A DNA stretch of 24,779 bases, taken from assembly GCA_016704325.1 (NCBI GenBank), contig JADJAG010000002.1, forward strand, positions 1 through 24,779, written 5' to 3'. A model generated the notes under the pieces. It was given only the letters and a program-made list of their open reading frames with translations, searched no databases and was not told the origin of the DNA. This stretch comes from Chitinophagaceae bacterium. Its GTDB lineage: Bacteria; Bacteroidota; Bacteroidia; Chitinophagales; UBA10324. Positions 9,033 to 17,215 of the stretch are shown here, piece by piece. Made by a program: the position numbers and the translations under genes. The stretch's first letter is position 1. Every line of letters starts with the position of its first letter.

Positions 9033-11891
9033 ATGATCAGGTCTCTCTGCGCGCTGCTGCTCTTTGCTTTGGTTTCTGTTTCCACCTTTGCCCAGGTGGT
9101 TACCTCGAATCCTTTATTTCCCGCCGACGATGATGCGGTAACACTTACTTACAATGCCGCCGAAGGAAACCAGGCCCTGAAAGACTTTGCCGGAGATGTC
9201 TATATCCATACAGGCGTAATTACCAACCTCAGCACTTCCCCCAGCGACTGGAAACATGTGGTTACCACCTGGGGAAGCACCAATGCGGCGCATAAACTCA
9301 CTCCATTGGGAAATAACCTGTACTCTTTCTACATTCCTGATATCCGTACGTATTATAATGTGCCGGTTGCTGAAACCATACTTAAGCTTGCTATGGTCTT
9401 CCGCAATGCCGATGGCAGTTTAGTAGGCCGCAATGCCGATGGCAGCGACATCTTCTACGATGTTTGGGATGGCGTAACACTGCAAACCACTTTCCTCGAA
9501 CCTGCCATCTCCCCTGTATTCGTGGCACTCAATGAATCATTGCAAACTACTTTCATTACTTCAAAGCCAGTTACCATTACCCTGTTTTCCAATGGCAGCC
9601 TGATCACAGAAGTGGCAAACACGGATTCTGTAACGGCTGTCATCAGCGCCCTCGTGAATGGAAAAACCTGGGTGAAAGCAATTGCCGACGACGGCACCAT
9701 ACAGGTGGCCGATTCCTTTTACTTTATCGTAAACCCTGACGTAACTATCGCAGATTTACCGGCCGGAACGCATGACGGAATTAACTATATTAATGACTCC
9801 ACTGTAGTGCTTGCATTAACAGCCCCTGATAAAGATTTTGTGTATGCCATAGGTGATTTCAGCAACTGGGAAGCGGAGTCTGAATACTTCATGAACCGCA
9901 CGACAGATGGCAAGCATTGGTGGATTACCGTCAACGGGTTAACGCCCCAGGTAGAATATGTCTATCAATACCTCGTAGATGGCAGCTTGCGAATAGCAGA
10001 TCCGTATTGCGATAAGATTTTAGATTCTTACAATGATTTTTACATTTCAGAAGCTACCTACCCCGGCCTTATCGATTATCCTACCGGGAAAACAAGCGGA
10101 ATTGTTTCCGTACTGCAAACGGCACAGTCACCATATAACTGGCAGGTGACCAATTTTGTAAAACCGAACACGGATAACATGATAGTCTATGAGTTGCTGC
10201 TGCGCGATTTTATTGCAGCAAGGAATTTTGATGTACTGAAAGACACCCTCGCATATTTAAAAACGCTGGGCGTGAATGTGATCGAGCTGATGCCTTTCAA
10301 TGAGTTCGAAGGCAACGACAGTTGGGGCTACAACCCAAGCTTTTATTTCGCGCCAGATAAATACTATGGCACCAAAGACATGTTGAAAGCATTTATCGAT
10401 GCCTGTCATGAAAATGGCATTGCAGTAGTGCAGGATATGGTGCTGAATCATTCCTTTGGCCAATCGCCAATGGTGCAAATGTATTGGGATCCGGCTAGTA
10501 ACGGGCCGAGCGCTTCCAATCCCTGGTTCAATCCTGATCAGAACCTCAGCAGTGCCGGATACCAGGGCAAACATCCTTATGGAGTCGGTTATGATTTTAA
10601 CCATGAAAGTGAATACACTAAGAAATTTACCGATGATGTGCTGGCTTATTGGGTTAGCGAATACAAGATCGACGGTTTCCGCTTCGACCTCTCAAAAGGA
10701 TTTACGCAGAAATACACCGGCGACAATGTTGGGCTTTGGGGACAATATGATCAATCGCGAATTGATCTCATTAAGCGGATGGGCAATGAAATAAAAGACA
10801 TCGATCCATCGGTGATCCTAATCCTCGAACACTTTGCCGATAACAGTGAAGAGCAGGTGCTTTCTGCGGAAGGATTTTATCTGTGGTCCAATTCCAATAA
10901 TGCTTATGCACAATCAGCTATGGCTTTTGCCAGCAGCTCCGACCTTTCATGGGTTTCCTATAAGGCACATGGTTTTACCCAACCTCATGCAATAGGTTAT
11001 ATGGAAAGCCATGATGAAGAAAGAATCACTTATAAAACGCTTACCTATGGCAACCATGTAACAGCCTATGATGTTCGACCCTTGGATGAAGCATTGAACA
11101 GGATGCGAATGGCAGCTATGTTCTTCTTCACCATTCCCGGTCCGAAGATGATCTGGCAATTTGGCGAGCTTGGATATGATTATTCAATTAATTACTGTAA
11201 CAACGGCACCATTGATCCCGGATGTCGTGTTTCCGCGAAACCTATTCGCTGGGATTATCTTGATTATAATCCACGGGTTTGGGTATATAACTATTACAAG
11301 GCGCTGATTGATTTAAAGAAAAACTATCCTGTTTTTCAAACGGCAGACTATGCATTGGCTGTAGGTAACCTGAAGAAAAATATCCGTTTGAATCATTCCA
11401 CGATGAATGTTTGTATCGTGGGCAATTTCGACCTGGCAGCAGGCAATCAGCCTCCTAACTTTCAGCATACAGGCTGGTGGTACGAATATTTCACCGGTGA
11501 TAGCATCAATGTAACAGATGTTTCCGCGCAACTTTACCTCGAAACCGGTGAGGCCAGGCTTTATACAGATGTAAAACTGACAGTACCTGAAGTGGGCAAT
11601 GTTGGTATTGGTGACCTGCAAACGCCACGTTCATTAGAACTTTACCAGAATGTTCCCAATCCATTCGATCAGTTTACGGCCATTGATTTTTATGTGCCCA
11701 AAGCAGGAAATACTTTGTTGGAAATTTACGACCTGTATGGACGCCTTGTGAAAACCGTTTCTGATAAATCCATGGCAGCAGGATTCTATACTGTGAATAT
11801 TCCTGCAGCTGATTTTCCTGCAGGTATATATATCTGCAGGCTAACGCAGCATGGCATTTCGAAAACGATTAAGATGCAGGCAGGCAGGTAA
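9033..11891 (+). CDS. Secreted multidomain GH13 alpha-amylase-family enzyme with T9SS tail
   Basis: Extracellular glycoside hydrolase family 13 enzyme, expected to cleave alpha-1,4- or alpha-1,6-glucan. The ATG at 9033 gives the signal peptide 'MIRSLCALLLFALVSVSTFA'; an upstream TTG at 9015 only lengthens it. Domains: N-terminal beta-sandwich (about 22-150) of a kind common in Bacteroidota amylases, a linker Ig-like region, a CBM48/E-set-like domain (about 255-345, 'KDFVYAIGDFSNWE'), a (beta/alpha)8 catalytic domain (about 383-790) and a T9SS sorting domain (about 866-952). Catalytic motifs are intact: 'DMVLNH' (468-473), 'GFRFDLSKG' with nucleophile Asp552, 'ILILEH' with acid/base Glu599, and 'ESHDEE' with His660-Asp661. 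The CBM48-like domain favours a pullulanase/neopullulanase- or branching-type specificity over simple alpha-amylase, but substrate cannot be fixed from sequence alone. It converges on the second amylase gene across the REP/RAYT island. Confidence 0.93.
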   Translation: MIRSLCALLLFALVSVSTFAQVVTSNPLFPADDDAVTLTYNAAEGNQALKDFAGDVYIHTGVITNLSTSPSDWKHVVTTWGSTNAAHKLTPLGNNLYSFYIPDIRTYYNVPVAETILKLAMVFRNADGSLVGRNADGSDIFYDVWDGVTLQTTFLEPAISPVFVALNESLQTTFITSKPVTITLFSNGSLITEVANTDSVTAVISALVNGKTWVKAIADDGTIQVADSFYFIVNPDVTIADLPAGTHDGINYINDSTVVLALTAPDKDFVYAIGDFSNWEAESEYFMNRTTDGKHWWITVNGLTPQVEYVYQYLVDGSLRIADPYCDKILDSYNDFYISEATYPGLIDYPTGKTSGIVSVLQTAQSPYNWQVTNFVKPNTDNMIVYELLLRDFIAARNFDVLKDTLAYLKTLGVNVIELMPFNEFEGNDSWGYNPSFYFAPDKYYGTKDMLKAFIDACHENGIAVVQDMVLNHSFGQSPMVQMYWDPASNGPSASNPWFNPDQNLSSAGYQGKHPYGVGYDFNHESEYTKKFTDDVLAYWVSEYKIDGFRFDLSKGFTQKYTGDNVGLWGQYDQSRIDLIKRMGNEIKDIDPSVILILEHFADNSEEQVLSAEGFYLWSNSNNAYAQSAMAFASSSDLSWVSYKAHGFTQPHAIGYMESHDEERITYKTLTYGNHVTAYDVRPLDEALNRMRMAAMFFFTIPGPKMIWQFGELGYDYSINYCNNGTIDPGCRVSAKPIRWDYLDYNPRVWVYNYYKALIDLKKNYPVFQTADYALAVGNLKKNIRLNHSTMNVCIVGNFDLAAGNQPPNFQHTGWWYEYFTGDSINVTDVSAQLYLETGEARLYTDVKLTVPEVGNVGIGDLQTPRSLELYQNVPNPFDQFTAIDFYVPKAGNTLLEIYDLYGRLVKTVSDKSMAAGFYTVNIPAADFPAGIYICRLTQHGISKTIKMQAGR

Positions 11892-11950
11892 GAATGTAAG
11901 CAAGAGAAAAAACAACGCTTGATGATTATTTCCAAAATCTAAATCTCCCG

Positions 11951-12581
11951 GTGGTGGCACGAGTGAGCAGAGAGCATCTCGTGCCCCCACTCATCTAAAC
12001 TCCCTACAACTCAAACTAAATTTCCAAGTGGTGGCGCGAGTGAGCGGATAGCAAATCGTGCCCCCACTCATAACCAACTCCCTACATCTAAAACGAAATC
12101 TCCGGGTGGTGGCACGAGTGAGCGGAGGCTTTCAATTGGCCAAACAAAAAAAGAGTCCTTAGACAAATATTCGTTCCACCACTCATAAACCTTTTATTAA
12201 TCATTCACTACCGACGTTTAGTGGTGGCACGAATCGAAGACCTTCGCAAGGCGCAACGAATGCAACTCCAAAAATCCTCGCCAAAAACTCAAAGTGGTGG
12301 CGCGCAAGCAACTCGTGCCCCCACTAATTACCAACTTCCTTCACCTCAAACTAAATCTCCAAGTGGTGGCACGAGTGCGCGGAGATTTACAGATAACCAA
12401 ACAAAAAAGAGAGTCTTTAGACAAATATTCGTTCCACCACTCATAACCCTTTTATTAATCATTCACTGCTGACGTTTAGTGGTGGCACGAATCGAAGTCC
12501 TTCGCAAGGCGCAACGAATGCAACTCCGAAAATTCTCGCCAAAAACCCAGAGTGGTGGCACGAGTGTGTGGAGGATTACAG
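11951..12581 (+). repeat. Left REP-like hairpin block flanking the RAYT gene
   Basis: Seven complete repeat units plus a truncated eighth, all in one orientation and all opening with the core GTGGTGGCACGA or a close variant. Starts: A 11951, A 12028, B 12106, C 12221, A' 12294, B 12363, C 12479, truncated unit 12552. Type A (40 bp) is a hairpin pairing GTGGTGGCACGAG with CTCGTGCCCCCAC with one mismatch. A' is a 31-bp version. Type B (about 77 bp) has the same 5' arm but a long loop and ends TCGTTCCACCAC. Type C begins GTGGTGGCACGAATCGAAG and carries small hairpins CGAAG-CTTCG and CCTT-AAGG. This is the structure expected of REP elements and their BIME-like clusters, which RAYT proteins recognise. 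The gap 11892-11950 before it holds nothing recognisable. Confidence 0.88.
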
Positions 12582-12703
12582 TTTAAAGCAAAAAGCCATA
12601 ATCAAAAATATTTCCTTCCTGAATATTTCAATAGTGCTTTTTTTTACTACCTTTCATGCAAGAGATTTATATTTCCCATTATTAACCCATAAAATTTATA
12701 TCT

Positions 12704-13321
12704 ATGGAATTCCTCCCAAAAAGTTTGTATCACATTTACTCCCGCGGAAACAATCAGCAACAGATATTCTTTAGTAACTCCAACTATTTGTTTTTTCTTG
12801 ATAAAGTCAGGAAATATATCATCCCTCATTCGGATTTACTATGCTATTGTTTAATGCCTAATCATTTTCACTTCCTGGTCTGTACAAACGAATTAGTAGA
12901 TACTGCTGCATTCTCAAATTCAATAAGGATAATGCTGAGTTCGTACTCAAGGGCCATTAATATTCAGGTAGAAAGAACAGGATCATTGTTTCAGCAAAAC
13001 TGTAAGGCTAAAGAAATCGCATTATTCGACCAACAGATCAACTCATACAATTACAGTGATTATCTCTTAGTATGCTTCAATTATATACATCAGAATCCAA
13101 TTAAAGCCGGATTAGTTTCAAGTCTCGAAGATTGGGAATTCTCTTCTTACAAAGACTATATTGGCCTTAGATATGATACATTGTGCAATCAACCCTTAGC
13201 ATTTGACTTGATTGATTTCGGAATAAACATTCACGATTTACCAGCAACATTAAGGCATAAGTTGATTAGAGATATCACTTTAAAAACAATAGATCCTGAG
13301 AAGTTAAAATTCATATTTTGA
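12704..13321 (+). CDS. REP-associated tyrosine transposase (RAYT, Y1 HUH family)
   Basis: A 205-residue single-strand DNA nuclease/transposase of the IS200/IS605-like Y1 family, REP-associated subgroup. Seen: N-terminal 'YHIYSRGNNQQQIF', the standard RAYT opening; the metal-binding HUH motif as His54-Phe55-His56 in 'MPNHFHFLV'; and 'FNYIHQNPIKAGLV' containing the probable catalytic Tyr127. 'GSLFQQNCKAKEI' matches the conserved 'G.lfq.r.ka..v' segment. Length is normal and the frame is intact, so it may be active. Unlike IS200/IS605 elements it has no partner gene and no obvious element ends. It sits in about 780 bp of unique AT-rich DNA between two hairpin arrays. Known RAYTs bind and cut REP hairpins beside a short 5' tetranucleotide such as GTAG or GTGG; here each unit begins GTGG. 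Cognacy with these repeats is inferred from position. Confidence 0.93.
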   Translation: MEFLPKSLYHIYSRGNNQQQIFFSNSNYLFFLDKVRKYIIPHSDLLCYCLMPNHFHFLVCTNELVDTAAFSNSIRIMLSSYSRAINIQVERTGSLFQQNCKAKEIALFDQQINSYNYSDYLLVCFNYIHQNPIKAGLVSSLEDWEFSSYKDYIGLRYDTLCNQPLAFDLIDFGINIHDLPATLRHKLIRDITLKTIDPEKLKFIF

Positions 13322-13361
13322 TTTCTATGTTAAATCTCAAATATCCAACTACAATTTCCAA

Positions 13362-13995
13362 GTGGTGGTACGAGTGAGCGGAGAGCAAATCGTGCCCCCA
13401 CTCATCCAAACTCCCTACAACTCAATCTAAATCTACAATTGGTGGCACGAGTGAGCGGAGAGCATCTCGTGCCCCCACTCATCTAAACTCCCTACAACTC
13501 AATCTAAATCTCTGAGTGGTGGCACGAGTGCGCGGAGGTTTGAGGTAAACCAATTAAAAAGGCTTCGTAGACAAATATTCGTTCCACCACTCAAGAACCT
13601 TCGCTTAATCATTCACTACCGACGTTAGTGGTGGCACGAATCGAAGTCCTTTGCAAGGCGCAACGAATGCAACTCCAAAAATCTTCGCTATAAACTACGG
13701 TTGGTGGCGCGCAAGCATCTCGTGCCCCCACTCATAACCAACTCCCTTTATCTAAAACGAAATCTTCGGGTGGTGGCACGAGTGAGCGGAGGCTTTCAAT
13801 TGACCACGCAAAAAAGAGAGTCTTTAGACAAATATTCGTTCGACCACTCATATACCTTAGCTTAATCATTCACTGCTGACGTTAGTGGTGGCACGAATCG
13901 AAGTCCTTCGCAAGGCGCAACGAATGCAACTCCAAAAATCTTTGCCATAAACTCAAGCAGGTGGTACGAATAGAAGTCATTCGCGGGGCATTCCC
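13362..13995 (+). repeat. Right REP-like hairpin block flanking the RAYT gene
   Basis: Same unit types, order, orientation and spacing as the left block: A 13362, A 13439, B 13516, C 13628, A' 13700, B 13770, C 13885, degenerate C-like unit 13961. Each unit lies 1406-1411 bases to the right of its left-block counterpart. Units differ from their partners by point changes and small indels; for example the first A unit has GTGGTGGTACGAG and the second has TTGGTGGCACGAG. Most hairpin pairing survives. The block ends about 55 bases from the stop of the leftward amylase gene, so the whole island lies between two converging 3' ends. Short open frames inside it are artefacts. Confidence 0.88.
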
Positions 13996-14048
13996 GTTTT
14001 TTCAAATTCAATTCCAAATAAACCGGTAGGTGATAAAAGATCAATTCA

Positions 14049-16739
14049 TCAATATTTTTCAAACTGTTTCACGATCACACTATCTTCAAAATAAAACTTC
14101 AAATAATAAGCACCGGCTGAAAAATGCTGAATGTCGAAGAACTGAAGACTGCCCGGCACATAATTGTTTAAAGTTGCTGTAGTAATTAATTTTCCCAGCA
14201 TATCATACATTTCAATCAGTTTGCATCCTGTAGTCTGCAACTGGTAACATATCTGATCAAAAGCAGGATTTGGAAAAACACTTACTGTATTTTCCGGAAG
14301 CTGATCCGGGATGCCCACCATCCAAAATGAAAAAACGCCAGCCGTATCCTTACAATTTAAATTATCAGTGATAGCCACCGCATAAACTCCACTCTGTTGT
14401 GGCGTATGTTGTTGTGAAGTCGCTCCGGGAATATTTGCAAGCGCACTAACCGAAGTACCGAACATCCATTGATAAGCAACATCACTTACCGTACAATGCA
14501 ATGCAACTCCATCAGAAGTAATCTCAGGATGCTCAGGGCTTACCGTCACGGTGATTGAATTGGAAAGATGTGCCATGGCTCCGCTGTAGCTTTCTTCCAG
14601 TTGATAAACTCCTGATACCGTTACCATCAAAGTGCCACCCGTAGCACCTTGAATAATTTCACTATTCCTTTTCCATTGATAGGAATGGCAATCATTGATC
14701 ACTGCAGCAGACAGCATGACTTGTCCTCCATTACAGAAACTAGTGACACCGGATGCACTTACCACCGGTGCTTGCTTAATTGGACTCACACGCGCCCACA
14801 CCGAATAACTTCTGGCAGGAAGATCAATATAAATCTGGCTGCTGCCATTGACAATGGCATATGGAAAACCGGAGCGGCCAAGTATATCAACCAACGTATC
14901 TCCGGTTTGCAAATGATAGGGGCTTCCAGTATTCACTCCGATGTCCACCTTCAATGGCGACCCTGAAAAATTAATAGCAACCACCACATCGCGGCCCGGC
15001 AGGCACACACCAGTCATATTCGAAAGTTGATAAATCAATGAAGTAGATGCGCCACCACTAAAATAACTTGCGGCATAGGGTGAATTGAATCGCGTCAGGT
15101 AATCGACATCCTGCGCACCTTGTATGAAATGATAATGGGCACTCATTAATTTATTGATGTCGTCGGTGTAGCTCGGATAGTCGTTGTGATGATAATCTGA
15201 CCAATACACGCAGGGAATACCTGCAAGCGGGTTGGTCAGAATAAAGGCATAGCCCAATATGGGATCATTATCAGCAGACTGCGGTTCTTCTCTGAAGTCG
15301 TGGTTGTTTACAAAGGTGATGATGTTTTTGCGATTGATCTGCTGACTGTTATGCATGCCACTTGAAAAAACATAGCGTGCATCGTAGCCGAAAGCATCAC
15401 AGGCATCGCGCAGGCTGGCCTGCAGGTTAAAATCAAACAAGCTGTAATACATCGCATTCTTTGTATCCTCATCCATGTAACTGTATACAGCATCCAGTCT
15501 TGATTTCAAAGTAGCTGCATCGTAATCATAACTTTCACCGACTATAATCTTCGGGTCATTACCATTGTCGTGGAGATAATCCAGTAGGTTACCTGTAAAC
15601 TCCGGGGTAAAATTCTTAACCGCATCCAGGCGCAGCCCTTCTACGCCCACATCCTCCATCATCCATTTTGTCCAAACATGAAAAGTGTCAATGGTAGCCT
15701 GGTAATACTGATCAAGGTCGTTGTAAAAAAGCATGGCATCCCAATCACCACAAAGACAAGTCGGATTGCCATTCGGCTTAAAATTCATATAGTTCATATC
15801 ACCCCTTCCGCTGGGAGTTGCAGTAAAATTGGTATACGTTTGATAACGAACCTGGCTTTGAACATCGCTGTTGGTTCCGGTATGCCAGATGCCATAAATA
15901 AAATGATCGGAGTAATTGCCGTCATCATTGGTAATGCTGATAAAAAGGGTATCAGCCGGGGATAAGAAATCATCCGTAGTAATATTGAGTTCAAATTCAT
16001 CAGTGCCGCAACCTCCTGCATCAATGGTGGCCTTCATATTTCTTCCCAATGAAATATTATCATTTGGCTGCGCGCAATCACCGCCACCGTTGTTGGCAGT
16101 CTCGTCTAAATCAGGCAAATTGGCCCATCCCTTCTTTTTGGTATATACATAAACGGTATAGGGCTTGTTGAAGTAATCAACGCTGCCGGATGCAGAATGT
16201 ATCTTCAGATAATAAATTCCGGCGCCCAAACCCGTACTTCCGCCAATCGGCAAAAAGCACTTGAAACGATCAGACGGATAGCAACTCTCGCCGTTATTAT
16301 GTTTTGCCAGGTTATAGTTTTCTATCCAGCCTTCCACAGCACCATTTACTTCCAGTTTACCATTAGCACGATGATTATAAATCATATCCGCAATAGGTGT
16401 GAGGTTGTAAAGCGCAAGCGAATCCATCATTTTATCAATTCGGATACGGTTGCCAAAAGCAGTATTGGCTCCATAAGTGCCTCCAAGATTATACAGGTCA
16501 TATATATCGTACCCATTGCTGAATCCTGCATTACCAGCCATACTCATTGGTGGCAGCCAGATGGAGTTAAAACCTGCCGCTGAAAGTGTACGCGCCTGCT
16601 GGGCGATGGTATCAACCCACCATTTTCCCTGCCCGGTTTTTGGATAATCCCAATACCAGCCTTGCAGCATAACGTCTTGTGCAGTCGACTGATAAAAGCA
16701 ACCAATCAACAAAATTGCATGGAGTATCCACTTTTTCAT
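14049..16739 (-). CDS. Secreted GH13 alpha-amylase with large insertion, Ig-like domains and T9SS tail
   Basis: Extracellular alpha-amylase, 896 residues. Seen: signal peptide ending 'STAQ' at residue 21; catalytic barrel starting 'DVMLQGWYWD'. All four GH13 regions are present: 'ADMIYNH' (117-123), 'GLRLDAVKNF' with nucleophile Asp372, 'IIVGESYDY' with acid/base Glu402, and 'FVNNHD' with His480-Asp481. Between regions I and II, residues of about 158-315 form an extra segment that is beta-rich ('IYYLKIHSASGSVDYF', 'DEFELNITTDDF') and has several cysteines, much longer than a usual domain B. After the barrel and its C-terminal beta domain come one or two Ig-like modules (about 660-810) and a T9SS type A sorting domain ('VSVFPNPAFDQICYQL' to the end). 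It has no CBM48-like domain, so it probably complements the other GH13 enzyme. The ATG at 16739 is fixed by the signal peptide. Confidence 0.93.
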   Translation of the reverse strand: MKKWILHAILLIGCFYQSTAQDVMLQGWYWDYPKTGQGKWWVDTIAQQARTLSAAGFNSIWLPPMSMAGNAGFSNGYDIYDLYNLGGTYGANTAFGNRIRIDKMMDSLALYNLTPIADMIYNHRANGKLEVNGAVEGWIENYNLAKHNNGESCYPSDRFKCFLPIGGSTGLGAGIYYLKIHSASGSVDYFNKPYTVYVYTKKKGWANLPDLDETANNGGGDCAQPNDNISLGRNMKATIDAGGCGTDEFELNITTDDFLSPADTLFISITNDDGNYSDHFIYGIWHTGTNSDVQSQVRYQTYTNFTATPSGRGDMNYMNFKPNGNPTCLCGDWDAMLFYNDLDQYYQATIDTFHVWTKWMMEDVGVEGLRLDAVKNFTPEFTGNLLDYLHDNGNDPKIIVGESYDYDAATLKSRLDAVYSYMDEDTKNAMYYSLFDFNLQASLRDACDAFGYDARYVFSSGMHNSQQINRKNIITFVNNHDFREEPQSADNDPILGYAFILTNPLAGIPCVYWSDYHHNDYPSYTDDINKLMSAHYHFIQGAQDVDYLTRFNSPYAASYFSGGASTSLIYQLSNMTGVCLPGRDVVVAINFSGSPLKVDIGVNTGSPYHLQTGDTLVDILGRSGFPYAIVNGSSQIYIDLPARSYSVWARVSPIKQAPVVSASGVTSFCNGGQVMLSAAVINDCHSYQWKRNSEIIQGATGGTLMVTVSGVYQLEESYSGAMAHLSNSITVTVSPEHPEITSDGVALHCTVSDVAYQWMFGTSVSALANIPGATSQQHTPQQSGVYAVAITDNLNCKDTAGVFSFWMVGIPDQLPENTVSVFPNPAFDQICYQLQTTGCKLIEMYDMLGKLITTATLNNYVPGSLQFFDIQHFSAGAYYLKFYFEDSVIVKQFEKY

Positions 16740-16908
16740 AGTTGTGAAATCTGATCAGGTAATAAAGCCGAAATTAACTGGTCGAAATGAATAAGTGATT
16801 ATAAATACGTGATGAATTCATTCAGCTTCTTACTTGAAAATATTAATTCTCAAATAGCATAGCATCAACAAACTGAATAATGATTTCTATTGTAATTGCG
16901 CCTGATGA

Positions 16909-17111
16909 CAGGTTTTGGGTGTACGACAATTCGTTCATCTTGTCAAGCAATGGTTGGTGGGTTAAATTGCTAAATGGTTAAATTGCTGCGGCGAAGCCGA
17001 TCAATTGTTATTCTGTAATCACTACGCTGCTTTACTCACTTACTCAAATACTTAATACTCAATTTCAACACCCAATAATCTATATCCAATTTGTCGTACA
17101 CCCCAGGTTTT
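16909..17111. mobile_element. MITE-like element, copy 1, with 8-bp target duplication
   Basis: The element spans 16917-17103 (187 bp). Its left end GGGTGTACGACAATTCG and its right end, read on the other strand as GGGTGTACGACAAATTGG, form terminal inverted repeats with 13 perfect outer bases. It is flanked by identical 8-mers CAGGTTTT at 16909-16916 and 17104-17111, a clear target site duplication. Inside are short tandem words (TAAATTGC/TAAATGGT) and TACTCA-type repeats. No coding capacity is present, so it must be moved by a transposase elsewhere. Eight-base duplications occur with several IS families (for example IS1595, IS6, ISL3, IS66); I cannot assign one. It lies between the start of the amylase gene and the end of the GH31 gene. 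Confidence 0.85.
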
Positions 17112-17215
17112 ATTCCGGCTATGAAATAAAAATGAATGATAGGTCTATTGCATTCGATTACGATTACCCTCAATCATTTCAATCACAAAAAAAGTTTGCT
17201 TCCACATGAAATTAA

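Noticed and set aside
12221..12472. 83-residue open frame within the left hairpin block
   Set aside because: It is made of repeat sequence, has no ribosome binding site, and its composition follows the repeats.
11951..13995. CRISPR array or tRNA-like repeats
   Set aside because: Units are of three lengths and classes with conserved intervals, no unique spacers, and no cloverleaf; a REP interpretation with the adjacent RAYT fits better.
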